Assembly: GCA_047967505.1 (NCBI GenBank)
Contig: CM106539.1
Strand: one strand, 5' to 3'
DNA: 64,000 nucleotides
DNA from: Dipteris shenzhenensis
Lineage: Eukaryota; Polypodiophyta; Polypodiopsida; Gleicheniales
A program made the position numbers and the translations under genes. Within the stretch, counting starts at the first letter, position 1. Every line of letters starts with the position of its first letter. Shown one piece after another: positions 10,943 through 23,039 of this stretch. The notes beneath the pieces are model-generated. The model worked only from the letters and a program-made list of their open reading frames with translations. It was not told the origin of the DNA and did no database searches.

Positions 10943-12569
10943 AAAGGGGAATGCCTAACATGTTCGGCATTGTGGACAAGTTGGAGATTCATATGGTTAA
11001 TACAAGCTACTTATTTAACCACAATGGACATAAATTATGCAGTTGTAATGCATGATGGCTTCATCCTTCTTCTATATATGATTGAGACATCAGTGTGGTG
11101 TTTATAATTAGTGGCAATAGCACACTTTCAACTCAATGACACCTTTTTTCTAACTTTTTCATAATGAAGGGCCCAATATTTATTAGTGACCCCTTAACCC
11201 CATCACCTTCTTATCTAATCACCCCTCATATCCAATCCGGCCACTATGGACATGTAAGGAGCAAATTTGATCACAAGCCCTCAATAAGAAATAAGCAACT
11301 TCCTTAAATTGTTAATAATTGGTGAATTAGCAAGGTTAAAGGTGACACAGAGGAAGGACATGATGCTAAGATCAAAGATGGTAGTATTGGGTGGATGGTT
11401 GGTAGAAGCAATTTTTTTTCATTATGTGTATGTAAGAGTTTGTGATTTCCACCATGAAGATTAATTTCACATGTAGTGCAAAGAGTTCTTTGATAACTCA
11501 ACAACAATAGTGAAAGCTTGTTTTGGAATGCAATTTGCACATGTGAGTGCATTGCTAGTGATAACCGCTCTTGGTAGAGGTGCTAAGACTTCACTTTGAA
11601 TATTTAATACCTTGTGTATGTTTCCTTCTCACATCAAAACTCTACTTAAGATGGTCTACATAACGGCCCTAGAATTTCCCACTTAAGCATTCAACAATCA
11701 ATAAAAGTGGAGGAGGTGCTTGCATAAGCTATTTCAGGAAACAACATGTGATGTGTGCACAGAAGGTTTGTTATATCATATTCCATTTTGTTAGTTTTAT
11801 TTTCCAAAGGACTTGGTTGTGTTGGATATCGTTGAATCTTTTGCAGTGTATTTCTACTCCAACTATAGGTTATCAACCTATTGTTGCAACTATAGCTTCT
11901 ACTAGCAAGAGCCATTGTGTATTGATGACCTTCGATGCATTTATAGTCCTCACTAAAAGTTCCCATTTCTTATGAACATTCATGAAATGTTTGATTGCAT
12001 CACATGATTGGCTCTATTTCAGGTAGTTTTCTTTCTCTTATTTTACAACAAAGTGTTGAATTGTAGCAAGGGTATGGACAATAGAAGGGTGTCATGGGAT
12101 TGAAATTTTGATTAGATCTAATTTTTTCATTGATATATACCATGGAAATGTTGATTTCCTTTCCCTTTTTCTATCTTATAGTAATATGGATTCTATTTTA
12201 CTCATGATTATCTTTTGTAGTGGAGAATATTTCAATCCCCTTAGTCATGCAAAGTCTCTCCACTATGTGGCATTCCTTTGTGTTCTAGTGTGCCAATGTA
12301 GAGAGTAGGCTACCTGAGTCTCTTACCTTTTCTTCAACATCAATGTTCTTACCTCGATTACTTTGTTCCTATTCTCTTTTTTCATTGTGTTCAATTGTGC
12401 GATCTATGTGGGGCTTTGTACCTATTATTGTGGTCATGTTTATATAAAAAGCTACAATTTCAACCAACAAATCATGTGGATTTTATTTCTATACTTTGTT
12501 TCAAATTCAAATCTGCTTTGTCTTTGGTGAAAATCTACTTCTTCAACTATCTATAATGTTGAGATAACC
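10943..12569. repeat. Tandem duplication, copy 1 (1,627 bp)
   Basis: Near-identical to 12,570-14,197. No convincing coding content: the open frames inside (for example minus 11,304-11,552 and 11,691-11,966) show no known motif and simply recur in copy 2. Confidence 0.95.
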
Positions 12570-14197
12570 AAAGGGGAATGCCTAACATGTTCGGCATTGT
12601 GGACAAGTTGGAGATTCATATGGTTAATACAAGCTACTTATTTAACCACAATGGACATAAATTATGCAGTTGTAATGCATGATGGCTTCATCCTTCTTCT
12701 ATATATGATTGAGACATCAGTGTGGTGTTTATAATTAGTGGCAATAGCACACTTTCAACTCAATGACACCTTTTTTCTAACTTTTTCATAATGAAGGGCC
12801 CAATATTTATTAGTGACCCCTTAACCCCATCACCTTCTTATCTAATCACCCCTCATATCCAATCCGGCCACTATGGACATGTAAGGAGCAAAATTTGATC
12901 ACAAGCCCTCAATAAGAAATAAGCAACTTCCTTAAATTGTTAATAATTGGTGAATTAGCAAGGTTAAAGGTGACACAGAGGAAGGACATGATGCTAAGAT
13001 CAAAGATGGTAGTATTGGGTGGATGGTTGGTAGAAGCAATTTTTTTTCATTCTGTGTATGTAAGAGTTTGTGATTTCCACCATGAAGATTAATTTCACAT
13101 GTAGTGCAAAGAGTTCTTTGATAACTCAACAACAATAGTGAAAGCTTGTTTTGGAATGCAATTTGCACATGTGAGTGCATTGCTAGTGATGACCGCTCTT
13201 GGTAGAGGTGCTAAGACTTCACTTTGAATATTTAATACCTTGTGTATGTTTCCTTCTCACATCAAAACTCTACTTAAGATGGTCTACATAACGGCCCTAG
13301 AATTTCCCACTTAAGCATTCAACAATCAATAAAAGTGGAGGAGGTGCTTGCATAAGCTATTTCAGGAAACAACATGTGATGTGTGCACAGAAGGTTTGTT
13401 ATATCATATTCCATTTTGTTAGTTTTATTTTCCAAAGGACTTGGTTGTGTTGGATATCGTTGAATCTTTTGCAGTGTATTTCTACTCCAACTATAGGTTA
13501 TCAACCTATTGTTGCAACTATAGCTTCTACTAGCAAGAGCCATTGTGTATTGATGGACTTCGATGCATTTATAGTCCTCACTAAAAGTTCCCATTTCTTA
13601 TGAACATTCATGAAATGTTTGATTGCATCACATGATTGGCTCTATTTCAGGTAGTTTTCTTTCTCTTATTTTACAACAAAGTGTTGAATTGTAGCAAGGG
13701 TATGGACAATAGAAGGGTGTCATGGGATTGAAATTTTGATTAGATCTAATTTTTTCATTGATATATACCATGGAAATGTTGATTTCCTTTCCCTTTTTCT
13801 ATCTTATAGTAATATGGATTCTATTTTACTCATGATTATCTTTTGTAGTGGAGAATATTTCAATCCCCTTAGTCATGCAAAGTCTCTCCACTATGTGGCA
13901 TTCCTTTGTGTTCTAGTGTGCCAATGTAGAGAGTAGGCTACCTGAGTCTCTTACCTTTTCTTCAACATCAATGTTCTTACCTCGATTACTTTGTTCCTAT
14001 TCTCTTTTTTCATTGTGTTCAATTGTGCGATCTATGTGGGGCTTTGTACCTATTATTGTGGTCATGTTTATATAAAAAGCTACAATTTCAACCAACAAAT
14101 CATGTGGATTTTATTTCTATACTTTGTTTCAAATTCAAATCTGCTTTGTCTTTGGTGAAAATCTACTTCTTCAACTATCTATAATGTTGAGATAACC
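12570..14197. repeat. Tandem duplication, copy 2 (1,628 bp)
   Basis: Repeats copy 1 head-to-tail. By eye I found one single-base insertion (run of A near 12,890) and about four or five substitutions, for example TTATGTG/TTCTGTG and GATAACC/GATGACC. That is roughly 99.7% identity. The junction AACC|AAAGGGGAA against the outer ends TTT|AAAGGGGAA and AACC|AATGTAA shows only 2-bp microhomology. Confidence 0.95.
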
Positions 14198-14204
14198 AAT
14201 GTAA

Positions 14205-14370
14205 TAGGAGCATCCCTATAGCTGATTAACTCCATAAATTTACTGTTGTGGACGAATTGTTTGTGAAAGTGAAAATTGATTAAAGGATTGTAGTCATAGA
14301 GCCATTGTTGTCCATGAATGACATCATATCATGAGAGTGGCATGATCTCAAAATTCAACTTGTCCATTAT
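14205..14370 (-). pseudogene. Possible gypsy retropepsin tail fragment
   Basis: The minus strand reads LNFEIMPLS, a stop, then YDVIHGQQWLYDYNPLINF. This resembles the YDVILGxDWL..(Y/H)NP.I.F segment that follows the protease active site in Ty3/gypsy polyproteins. It lies immediately outside the end of the tandem duplication. Short and isolated. Confidence 0.45.
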
Positions 14371-14651
14371 TGTTTGGGTTGCTGGTGAGGCTGATATGGA
14401 TGGTGTTGCTACTCGCAGTGCTTTTCCTTTTTGAAGTTGCATCTTCTGTATGAGTAAAGATGCTGGGTTCTATATTGGAGGTTTGCTTGGGTCAAACCAT
14501 TTATGATTGCCACTATAGATGGTGCATAGTCCTTTGGAGGAATTTCCATCATTCTCTATTGGTTTGGTATCAGCCCTTTTAGAGTACCAAGGTCGGTCAC
14601 TGCTATGTTGGGGTAGCGTTGTTGAATTAAAAGGTGCTTCTCTAGTTTGTT

Positions 14652-14751
14652 ATGAATATAACATATTATTTTCTTTTTTTTATTTTGTAATTTTCAAGAT
14701 CTTCTAATGAATATAACGTATTATTTGTTTTTTTTTCCATTTGTAATTTTC
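14652..14751. repeat. 55-bp tandem duplication
   Basis: ATGAATATAAC(A/G)TATTATTT..TTTGTAATTTTCAA occurs from 14,652 and again from 14,707. Confidence 0.75.
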
Positions 14752-15167
14752 AAACTAATAAAAGGATGCAAGCTAAATAAGTACAATGTGTGCATAGACC
14801 ATGTCCATTGTCTATATTGATCTTCTTTTTTTTGGCTCATGATTTTAGTAGAATCATCAGGTGAATTTTATAAATGGTTTTTGGTTGTTTTAGTATTGTT
14901 ATTTGGCCAATAGTCAATGATGTGTTAATGATTTGAATAATCCTAGTTGCATGATGCAGTGATAATGATAGAATAGTATAAAACTACTTGTTGGAATGAC
15001 ATTTATTGTAGGTTCAAGAAAGCACCACCAAGTTTTTGAAGTATTTTTTCACATCACAAGGTTTTCTTCTCAAGAAAAGAGTTGATCTTTTAGTTTAGAT
15101 TCCATAGCCATAATGTAATATATTTTTTATTTGTAAATAATTTATAAATTTATTAAATGCATAAGTG

Positions 15168-15455
15168 TCATCTTAAAATTTTGGAAATACTTTTTAATGT
15201 GTTTTCATCAATATGTGTGGATTCTCCAAAAGATACTAGTATGGTTGTTTCCTGCATTGAAGGTAGTGGGAATTGGAATCTACAAATAGCGACATTTTCT
15301 TGTGGGCATGTCTGTGTATGCTTGTGTTGTTGAGATATTTGTATTGGCTTAGAAAGTAATGACCCATCACAAGAAATTTCATCGTCTTTGTTTTTCTCTT
15401 TGATAAGTTGGCACATCTTTGATCCATAGAAGGACATGTATATGTTCACTATCAT
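15168..15455 (-). pseudogene. Helitron Rep-like N-terminal fragment
   Basis: A 95-codon minus-strand frame holds QHKHTQTCPQENVAICRFQF followed by PLPSMQETTIL. The H-HT-TC...CRFxFPxxP spacing is the zinc-finger-like signature N-terminal to the HUH Rep domain in Helitron RepHel proteins. The remainder of Rep, including the HUH motif, is not visible. It faces away from the helicase remains at 22.3 kb, so it may be a separate copy. Confidence 0.6.
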
Positions 15456-15561
15456 ATTGTGGAACTTTTCTATGATGAAAAAATCAAGCAGTTTGCCAAT
15501 GTTATTAGGGATTCTAATAGTAGTTTTATTAGAGGTTTAACTCATGATACTAATTATATTG

Positions 15562-15639
15562 ATGTAAAGGCTGATGCCTATACTTACACTCATACTTTAA
15601 ATGTAAAGGCTGATGCCTATACTTACACTCATACTTTAA
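15562..15639. repeat. 39-bp tandem duplication
   Basis: ATGTAAAGGCTGATGCCTAT plus ACTTACACTCATACTTTAA is repeated exactly twice (15,562 and 15,601). The unit is 13 codons and stays in frame in a short plus-strand frame (15,459-15,656), but no gene is recognised there. Confidence 0.9.
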
Positions 15640-15659
15640 AAAATGGTAGAAAGTGATTT

Positions 15660-18600
15660 ATAACAAATTCAGACATCATACACCCTAGTGTTTTTTATCA
15701 TTTTAAGATAATAACAAAAAAGCACATCCCATACCACATTTTGGATTTAAATACTATCAAATGAAATCAAGAAGTGAATTATCCTAATGCAAATGCATGT
15801 CAAACAAGCAAGGATGAAAAACTCTCTTCATGATAATTTTAATCCGGGAGATATAAATACATCAAGGGATGCATTCAAATTCTTCAACCAAATCCATGAT
15901 GTCAAATGAGTCTATCTAGTTCATCTATATCTTTGACAGCTATACTAGTTAAACCTTAATCCTCTAATGGTGATGATAACCTAGAAGATGCACCAAAATA
16001 TGTACTAGACAAGATTCAAAGTAACTAGGTCATTGCATATGTATTCCTGAATTCGAGTGTTAATCTTGTTTTTATCTAGTTTCTATGTTCACAAGTATTT
16101 AAGAGTCTCGATCAGTGGTGGCCAACTACTTTCTCTACCACTGTGAATTACAAGTATTTAAGATTGTTTACCAATGGTTGCCAATTACTCTCTCCTTGGG
16201 GAAATGTTATAAAGAGATTTTTATGGTTTGAACTGACAAACCATAGCATACAAACTATTGCACAAATTTTCCAGATGATTAAGGGATGATTAAGGGATGT
16301 TCGCATTCAATCTATTTTTTGATAACCTATATTGGGTTTTAAGGGGATGTTCATATTCAATCTTCATCTTGATCATTTATATTGGGTTATAACATTGAAT
16401 CTAAGATTGGATTACTTTTCATACCTTTGATCATTATAACCATGTTATGTAATTTAACTTTTCTCATATGGATCCATGTAGAGCTTACAACAAAACGTGT
16501 TAAAATTTCAATTACCTTGAAGCTAGGTATGTCTTACAAAGTGGCTTATGGAGAATTTCTCATTGAGCTATTTTTTAATGAGTAAAGTTGTTGACTATTT
16601 GTTGTTTTTGGCCCTGCAAGCGTCTTAGGGAAGGGTGATTCTTTGTGCCTTGGGTTGGGAAAAGGGTGCGTTTGTTTGTTGTTGGCCAATTTGGCCAAGT
16701 TAGTGGAACCACTAGGGTTAAGTTATGGTTAGTAGCACGGTTATTAGAAACACTAGGGTTAGGTTATGGTTAGTAGCGTGGTTGGGGTTGAGTTTGATTT
16801 TTAGGGTTCTTTTTATTTTTATGTTCATTTGATTTGGCATTTTCTCCTCTTGATCGCTCTACTAACCTTGTCTTGGCTTCATCATTTTGTCAAGCTCCTG
16901 CATTGTTGATCCCTTTTATCCCTCTATCTTTGCTTCATCTCCACCTTCAAAACTGGTTGCATGAAGCTCCCACATCGCTAATCTGCTCAATCCCTTTTTC
17001 TTTGCTTCTAATCTACCTTCTCTCGAAATCAACTGTCCTTGATGAAGGGGTGGCGCTGCTTCCTCCTGTTTGTCATTTTGCCCCTTTTGTAGGAGTGCAA
17101 TTTTCTACCTTTTGTGGTTGTGCAAGTCATCCGGCCACACCTATTCCAACGGGCCCTGAGGGAATCAAACATGCAACATACTATTGTTGCATGTGGATTC
17201 TCAAGCGCAAATGAAAAGGGCCTTTATAGTTGTGCTATAATGTGATGTGTGGCAACAGGGCAGAGTCGGTTGCATGAGCACGAGTGGGTCAAGTCATTTG
17301 CAGAACTTGGTAGAAGATTGGACTGTTAAAGTAGATGTTTTTTCTGGCTTTTAGTCATGGGGGATCATCTATAAAAAGGTGCACGCCCATAGTCCAACAG
17401 TATCTGTGTGATGATATCAAGTATCTATAGTACTGCGCTTCTGTGCCCGAAGATTTGAAGTGTCTGCAGTGTTCCACTTTGTAGTTGGCTTGTAACATCT
17501 AATCATTCAGCTATTCACATTAATATTGTCGTACCGCTTCTCCATTTAATAGCTTAGTGACATATGAGCTTTATTTAGCTTCTCATTCAACATAGAGCCG
17601 CTCCACATCTCTCGAAGCATTTGGTTGCCTTTTGGCTTGCGTATCCTGTTCACTCCCAGCTCGTTCGCTTCCATATCTACTTTGAATGAAGCATGTCCCT
17701 TCATCTTGTTTTCCTTTTATAACTTTTTCATAGACACGACGGCAACACTGTGAAAGCGGGGAACCATATCATGATGACACCAATCAACCTTCCTTTCAGC
17801 ATGATCTAGACCTTTGACTTAGATCAAACATCATATACCAACTTGCATAGACTAATCATAGTCAACTCATGCATTTTGTGGGAATGACTTGACACGTGAT
17901 TTCTTAAGTTGGTTGCAAGTGTAAAGAAAATTCGTTGTCCCTGAATGATGGTATTGGCTAGCTTCTCTCTATTATTCAATAGATGTAGCAAGTGAGCCTT
18001 ATGTCTTCTTTTCTTTTTCCATTATTTATTTGCTGAATGCAAAGCCTAAGTGCCTATACCCAACAAGTCAGCCTATTCTTTTTCTCAATTTTTTTCATGT
18101 ACTTGCAGTATTTTTTATGGGACATGAGTATGTGTGTCTATTCATTAAAGCTGGAAGCTGTGGTTTATCTGTGTATTCCAGCTATTTGCTGTATGCTTGC
18201 TTGTACTATGATGGTGTGCAAAATCTATGTTGTGGTTCATTATTGTGTGCTTGTTTGTATCAGTATAGCTATGTCTTCCAGGATCTTTGGAAGGCATTGT
18301 CAATGGAAGGCCTAACATTTTTGGCTCATGCCAATGGTTTTCTTTTAATGAAAATACATATGGAGTTCGAAGTTTACTTAGTTTTTTAGTCCGTTAGAGT
18401 TGTAGCTACTTCAAAGTAATAAATTGGTTTAAAGAGTGAAGAGTCTATAGTGGTTTCCATTGAGCAAAAAGATTTGTAATTTGATAAGCAACATTTCAAT
18501 AAGATATTATTGTGGAAGTATATGTATTAGCAACTTTTTAATGATATGTCATTAAACCAAATTATTGTAGGAAGAGTGCCTAACATGAATGTATTCTTGA

Positions 18601-18675
18601 GCATTAGTATATCTAATTCAATATTGAAACTATAATGGAGCCCATGGCGTATTAATATATAAGCTTTTTTTTTAA
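15660..18675. other. Mostly AT-rich sequence without recognised genes
   Basis: Contains small local duplications (59-bp offset at 16,091/16,150, 50-bp at 16,294/16,344, 41-bp at 16,710/16,751). A 126-codon plus-strand frame (16,834-17,214) is hydrophobic and internally repetitive and shows no known domain. A TATA-like CTATAAAAAGG lies near 17,370, but no promoter partner gene was found. Confidence 0.4.
16710..16791. repeat. 41-bp duplication with TTAGGG-like words
   Basis: CACTAGGGTTA(A/G)GTTATGGTTA occurs at 16,710 and 16,751. The AGGGTTA words are dispersed, not a telomeric array. Confidence 0.8.
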
Positions 18676-18767
18676 ACAAAGTATACAAACATGCTTCTAT
18701 TAATTAGTTTTTGTAATGCCTACAAAGTATACAAACATGCTTCTATTAATTATTTTTTTTAATGCCA
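18676..18767. repeat. 46-bp tandem duplication
   Basis: ACAAAGTATACAAACATGCT followed by TCTATTAATTA is repeated at 18,676 and 18,722. Confidence 0.85.
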
Positions 18768-19967
18768 AACAAAAATTTTCATTATTTGTTAAATTTCCTC
18801 ATAATGAGTGTTATAATTTCTTCAATGTTCTTTTCTTTGTTTTCTCTTGTATTGGCAACAAGTAGGCATTACTGTACATGTCTATACCCTCTATTTTTGC
18901 CTACAGTTGTTGCTCGGCATGGTGAATGTAATTTATTACAAACTCATTTATTATTAGTGTTCTCTAATAAGATATGAAATTTTAATAAAAAAGAATTCTC
19001 TAGTATGTTAGTATCAATATGTGAAATTAACAATTGAAAAATCATAACAGATTTCAGGTTGTCAATCTATAAACCAAACTATATATCCTTAGGTATTTCA
19101 ATAAATGCATTATTATTTTGTACTTTGTAAGAAAGAATCAAGAGGTCTTATACTAGAGTTTATTTTTATTGAGGCAAAAATACTATTAGCTAATAGGGGA
19201 TTTGTAATTTTGCATTCTTTGTATATAAATAATTATGAATTACTTGTAATTTTTGTATAACATTTCATTGTAGAAAATTTTGTTGTGGATTTTTTTTAGT
19301 ATTATATCATATTTGAAAAATAAATTATAAGATTTCGTAGGACTATGTTTGTATTTTTCTATTGTGGAAAGAATTTAGAGGAAAAAAAAATCATTACAAC
19401 TTTGGCTTACTTAATAGGATTTTAACATGGCGTGCAAGAATTCCGCACAAAATCATTGGTACTAATGAACCTTCAAAGTCAAAGTTGATTACAGTTAGAA
19501 AGAAGAAGAAGCTAAAGCGTAAATAAAAGAGTGAGAGAACATTGTAATGAAACCTTGGTATTATGAGAATGCTCGAGCTTTAGGGTTTTTTGAGTTTATA
19601 AGCACACACATGCACCTATATAGCCAAGAGAAGCGTATGCACATAGACAATTCTTATTGTTACATAGATGTTAAAAAGGCTATGATATGAATGTATCTTT
19701 CATAATTTGTACAAACAAATGCTTTTGTATTTTGTCAAATTGTATATTACATCTACACTTTATGATATGAATATATAGTTTGAAAATTATATAACCAAAT
19801 AAATTAAAATTTTCTTATGTTTATAGATACTAAATGGGATTTAAAAATATAAAGTTTTGATTGAATATTTTGAATGCATAATCTACGAAGTATTTAATAT
19901 AGCAACTACATTAGGATCGACATGTGCAACTTTCAAATTAGCATAAGATATTGAAATTACTATAAAT
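18768..19967. other. AT-rich spacer upstream of the RPA-like gene
   Basis: No coding signal recognised. Upstream exons of the RPA-like gene could lie here: an acceptor-like ATATTTCAG ends at about 19,979, just inside the apparent first frame. Confidence 0.35.
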
Positions 19968-20955
19968 GTGAATATTTCAGATTCAACTAGGTATTACACC
20001 AAGGACGATGCAATAGTCCCTATCGAATCTGATGGGGAATCATCAAGTTTTACTGTTGTGACTATCGACAAGAGCTCTCTGAAAAGATTGTATAATGAAG
20101 TAGATTTTAGAGAAGACAAACGAGTGAAGTTAGAATCTCCACAAGAAGATAGGCCTTACCACACTTTGACCATAGAGTGTTTAGATGAATTGAATGTCAA
20201 AAGCAAGCACTCACTTGGTGAGAGGCCTTTACTCATTCACGAAGTAGATTTATCTCTTAAGAATGGGATATTCAAAGGAAGAGTATTGGATAAATATGGA
20301 ACCTGGGCCTTACAAAACATCAATTATACCAAAACTTTGAAATTAGATTTGACTGATAGTATAGAGGGGGGCGGTTGTATTACTCTCGCAATAGGTGAGG
20401 TTAACTATGCCGACTTTGTCAAGATGTTAAATGTAAGATATTGCATAAAGGTTACAAACTTTTTAGTTTATAATATATAGAGGAACATCCGATTACTTTG
20501 GTATTTGATCCCTCTACTAGGGTCGAACATTCTGAAACATTTACAATTGACCCAATATTTGTTTCGACTTCTAGTATCTGCAAGTAGAAAGAAGATTGCA
20601 AAGAGATAATGAACAAAGGACAAGCGAACTACTTGCCATTGGCTATAGTCGTAAATCATTATATTATTAATTGCAGTGAGATTTTCACTCACCTTAAGAA
20701 ATATTGGCGCATGTCACCATTGCAGTTGACTTTTTGGAGCAACCGGCATTCGGATTATGTCAAGATCATGGATAGATTTAAGGCACTAGGCTTCAGCTAT
20801 TTTGTTCTGAGAAATGTAGGAGCGAAGAAAAACAGCCAACCAATTGCACTAAACATGCTTGATCTGACTATCATGGCACTTGCTGGCACCTACACGAGTT
20901 CCATCGATCTCTGCAAAATTAGCTCGAGTATTTCATTGACATATTCAACAAATCA
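19968..20955 (+). pseudogene. RPA70-like single-strand DNA-binding protein (OB folds), probably Helitron-associated
   Basis: The first open frame (19,968-20,480) ends in an OB-fold-like block: GIFKGRVLDKYGTWALQN, LKLDLTDS, then YADFVKMLNVRYCIKVTNF. After a frame change at the ATATATAG at 20,473-20,480 it continues as HPITLVFDPSTRVE. This reproduces the end of RPA DNA-binding domain A. A stop (20,586-20,588) and a likely acceptor (TTGCAG, about 20,677) precede a second block to about 20,960, with PLQLTFWSNRHSDY and FVLRNVGAKK as in domain B. Either a short intron (a GTGAGG donor lies near 20,394) or a TA-repeat frameshift explains the first break. Plant Helitrons often carry RPA-like genes, and helicase remains lie 1.3 kb downstream on the same strand. 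Family assignment is moderate. Confidence 0.6.
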
Positions 20956-21292
20956 ACTATGAAAATCAAGTAACATTTAATTCGTGTACATTGGTATGCA
21001 ATATTGTAGAACAAAAAATAATATATTGGTAGTTAACACTCACTATGTTATATTAATAGATAAACAGTGTTCTTACTATTATAGGACTGAAGTCCACATT
21101 ATATGAGCCTGTGTGCTCATTTTGTAAAGAGGGAATTATTTTTTTCGTAAAATTTCTCCTAATTTTTTTATGCTAACCTTTTTTCCCTATTTTTCTTTTA
21201 TCTTCCCTAATCTTGTCCTATTTCTTCACGTTTCTTCCTTAGATTTGAAGGAGAACACTATACTGCGATGCTTAACATGTGACTAGATCACG

Positions 21293-21505
21293 ATTCCTAA
21301 AGTGAAGGCACTTATTACAAGCTTAGATGGTGCAAGTGTGAAGGTTAAAGTTCTAGATTTGCCTCACCCATTCACAGAGTTATTGGAAGACAACACACAA
21401 TTCCTAAAATTGGAATTGTTCAACCAGAGGATCGAAGAAAGATTCTTGGTTAATATGGATGGTCTAGTTGCAAGATTCATTCCTTTAAGGCATAATGGTC
21501 CTTGA
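21293..21505 (+). pseudogene. Possible 3' exon of the RPA-like gene
   Basis: A 67-codon plus-strand frame with charged, protein-like composition (begins MKALITSLDGASVKVKVLDL, ends FIPLRHNGP then TGA). It has no definite domain. Its orientation and position 350 bp after the OB-fold blocks suggest a C-terminal exon, but this is inference. Confidence 0.35.
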
Positions 21506-22279
21506 GCAGCTCATCAACCAAGCAATGCATGATATAATCCTCCCATTGTATAGTGCAAGACCATCAGCTCAGTTTATTTGCAGCAAAGTGGTAGCCTAAT
21601 GTTTTCCAGCTTCAGTTTCCTTCATTACACAGTTCAAGCTTTTCACTGAGACTGTTTTTTACCTACCATAGAACATAAGCTTGTAAGCTTGGTTATTTCA
21701 TAACATAGTAGTACTCACTGCTACATGTTACTTTGTAAAAAATGCTTTGTTTATTTTATTTTATTTTAAGTTGTACATTAAAAAAAGTTGCATCTACTTT
21801 CACATTTATTTTTTAATAAAGCAAAGTTTATTTACCAAATAATATATTCTCAACATTAATAATGTGTTTTTAGAAGTAGATCTACACTTCAAATGTTATT
21901 TTAGATATGTTAATAGGAGCTTGTTCCTTCATGGGATACAACTCTATTATATTAATAGAGTAAACATATTTGCGATATCAAACTCACTCTCACTTTAGTT
22001 TGTTTGCAAGATATTATTCATAATGTAGATTTTTTTTGCCTTCCCAAGTAATCCTACTTACCAATATTTCTTATCAAATTGCTAAACATATTAAAATCTT
22101 TATTGGAAAATTTAAAGCAGCACTATTATTTATAATCATACTATACAAGCATAGTTTTGTCGTACATATAATTTAGCACATGCGTACTAGAACAAGTACT
22201 CTTATAATACCCTTTCAAAGACGATGAAAACCATGAACTATTAATACCTGGTTCTTGGCAACAAGCTTACAATTCTGGG
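21506..22279. other. AT-rich gap inside the Helentron-like locus
   Basis: No Rep (HUH) motif found on the plus strand where it would be expected between the RPA-like gene and the helicase. The Rep part appears deleted or decayed. Confidence 0.4.
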
Positions 22280-22997
22280 CACGACTTTATACTACCAAAA
22301 AAAGCTTGGTACACACAAAATGTCAACGATTACCAAAAAGTAGAAAAAACCAACATACCATAAAGGAATAATTACGACACAAACAACATTGACCATAATG
22401 ACATCGAACAAAATAATTTCCCCACATATGACATTGCATTTGACATGTGCAATACAAATTAAAAAAAGAAAACCAATAATTTTATTACTCCAGTTAAAAA
22501 ACAAATTCTTATGCACAACGACCAGTACTTCAAGATGATTTGATCTTTAAATAGCAAACAAAGACAACTATTTGATGATATTATAATACGCAAAAGGATT
22601 TATCCAACATAAAAAATTCATTTATTTCTCACTAGTGGAGCTAGCACAGGCAAAACATATCTTCTCTTACTTATAGTCCAAGGCTTACTCCGGTTTTATA
22701 ATCGAACCAATTCAAGTGTAGATTATGAACTACTACATGTATTAATGCTACCTTACATAGGAAAAGTAGCTTACAACATAAACAGGCTCACACTATGCAT
22801 TGCATTTACCATTACAAACAAAAAACTTAAACTCCCTCTCAAGGGAAAAGCTTGACATATTAATCCGTCTTTATGAACAATTACAACTTATTATCTTTGA
22901 TGAAATATCATTAGTAGGAAGATGCACTTATAAACTCCAATACTATATATTTACAAGAAACAAGAACCAAACACTGTCAACCATATCTAACATCTGA
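22280..22997 (+). pseudogene. Helitron/PIF1-like helicase fragment
   Basis: One plus-strand frame runs from about 22,280 with four stops and contains NSKQRQLFDDI, then SGASTGKTYLLLLIVQGLLR (Walker A GASTGKT at 22,637-22,657), RFYNR and PYIGKVAYNI. A +1 shift near 22,795 leads into LPLQTKNLNSLSREKL and LQLIIFDEISLVG (Walker B, DE). These are the first helicase motifs of Helitron RepHel proteins (PIF1 family). Motif III onwards is missing. The element would have unwound DNA during rolling-circle transposition; this copy is dead. Confidence 0.8.
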
Positions 22998-23039
22998 CTT
23001 CTAATATATAAACAATCACAACAATTGTACCCTAGTACG

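Noticed and set aside
11304-13936. Pairs of near-identical open frames suggesting duplicated genes
   Set aside because: Their identity is explained by the 1.63 kb tandem duplication; none has a recognisable motif or codon signature.
16834-17214. 126-codon frame as a membrane protein gene
   Set aside because: Hydrophobic by T/C-rich composition, internally repetitive, no homologous motif, no splice or promoter context.
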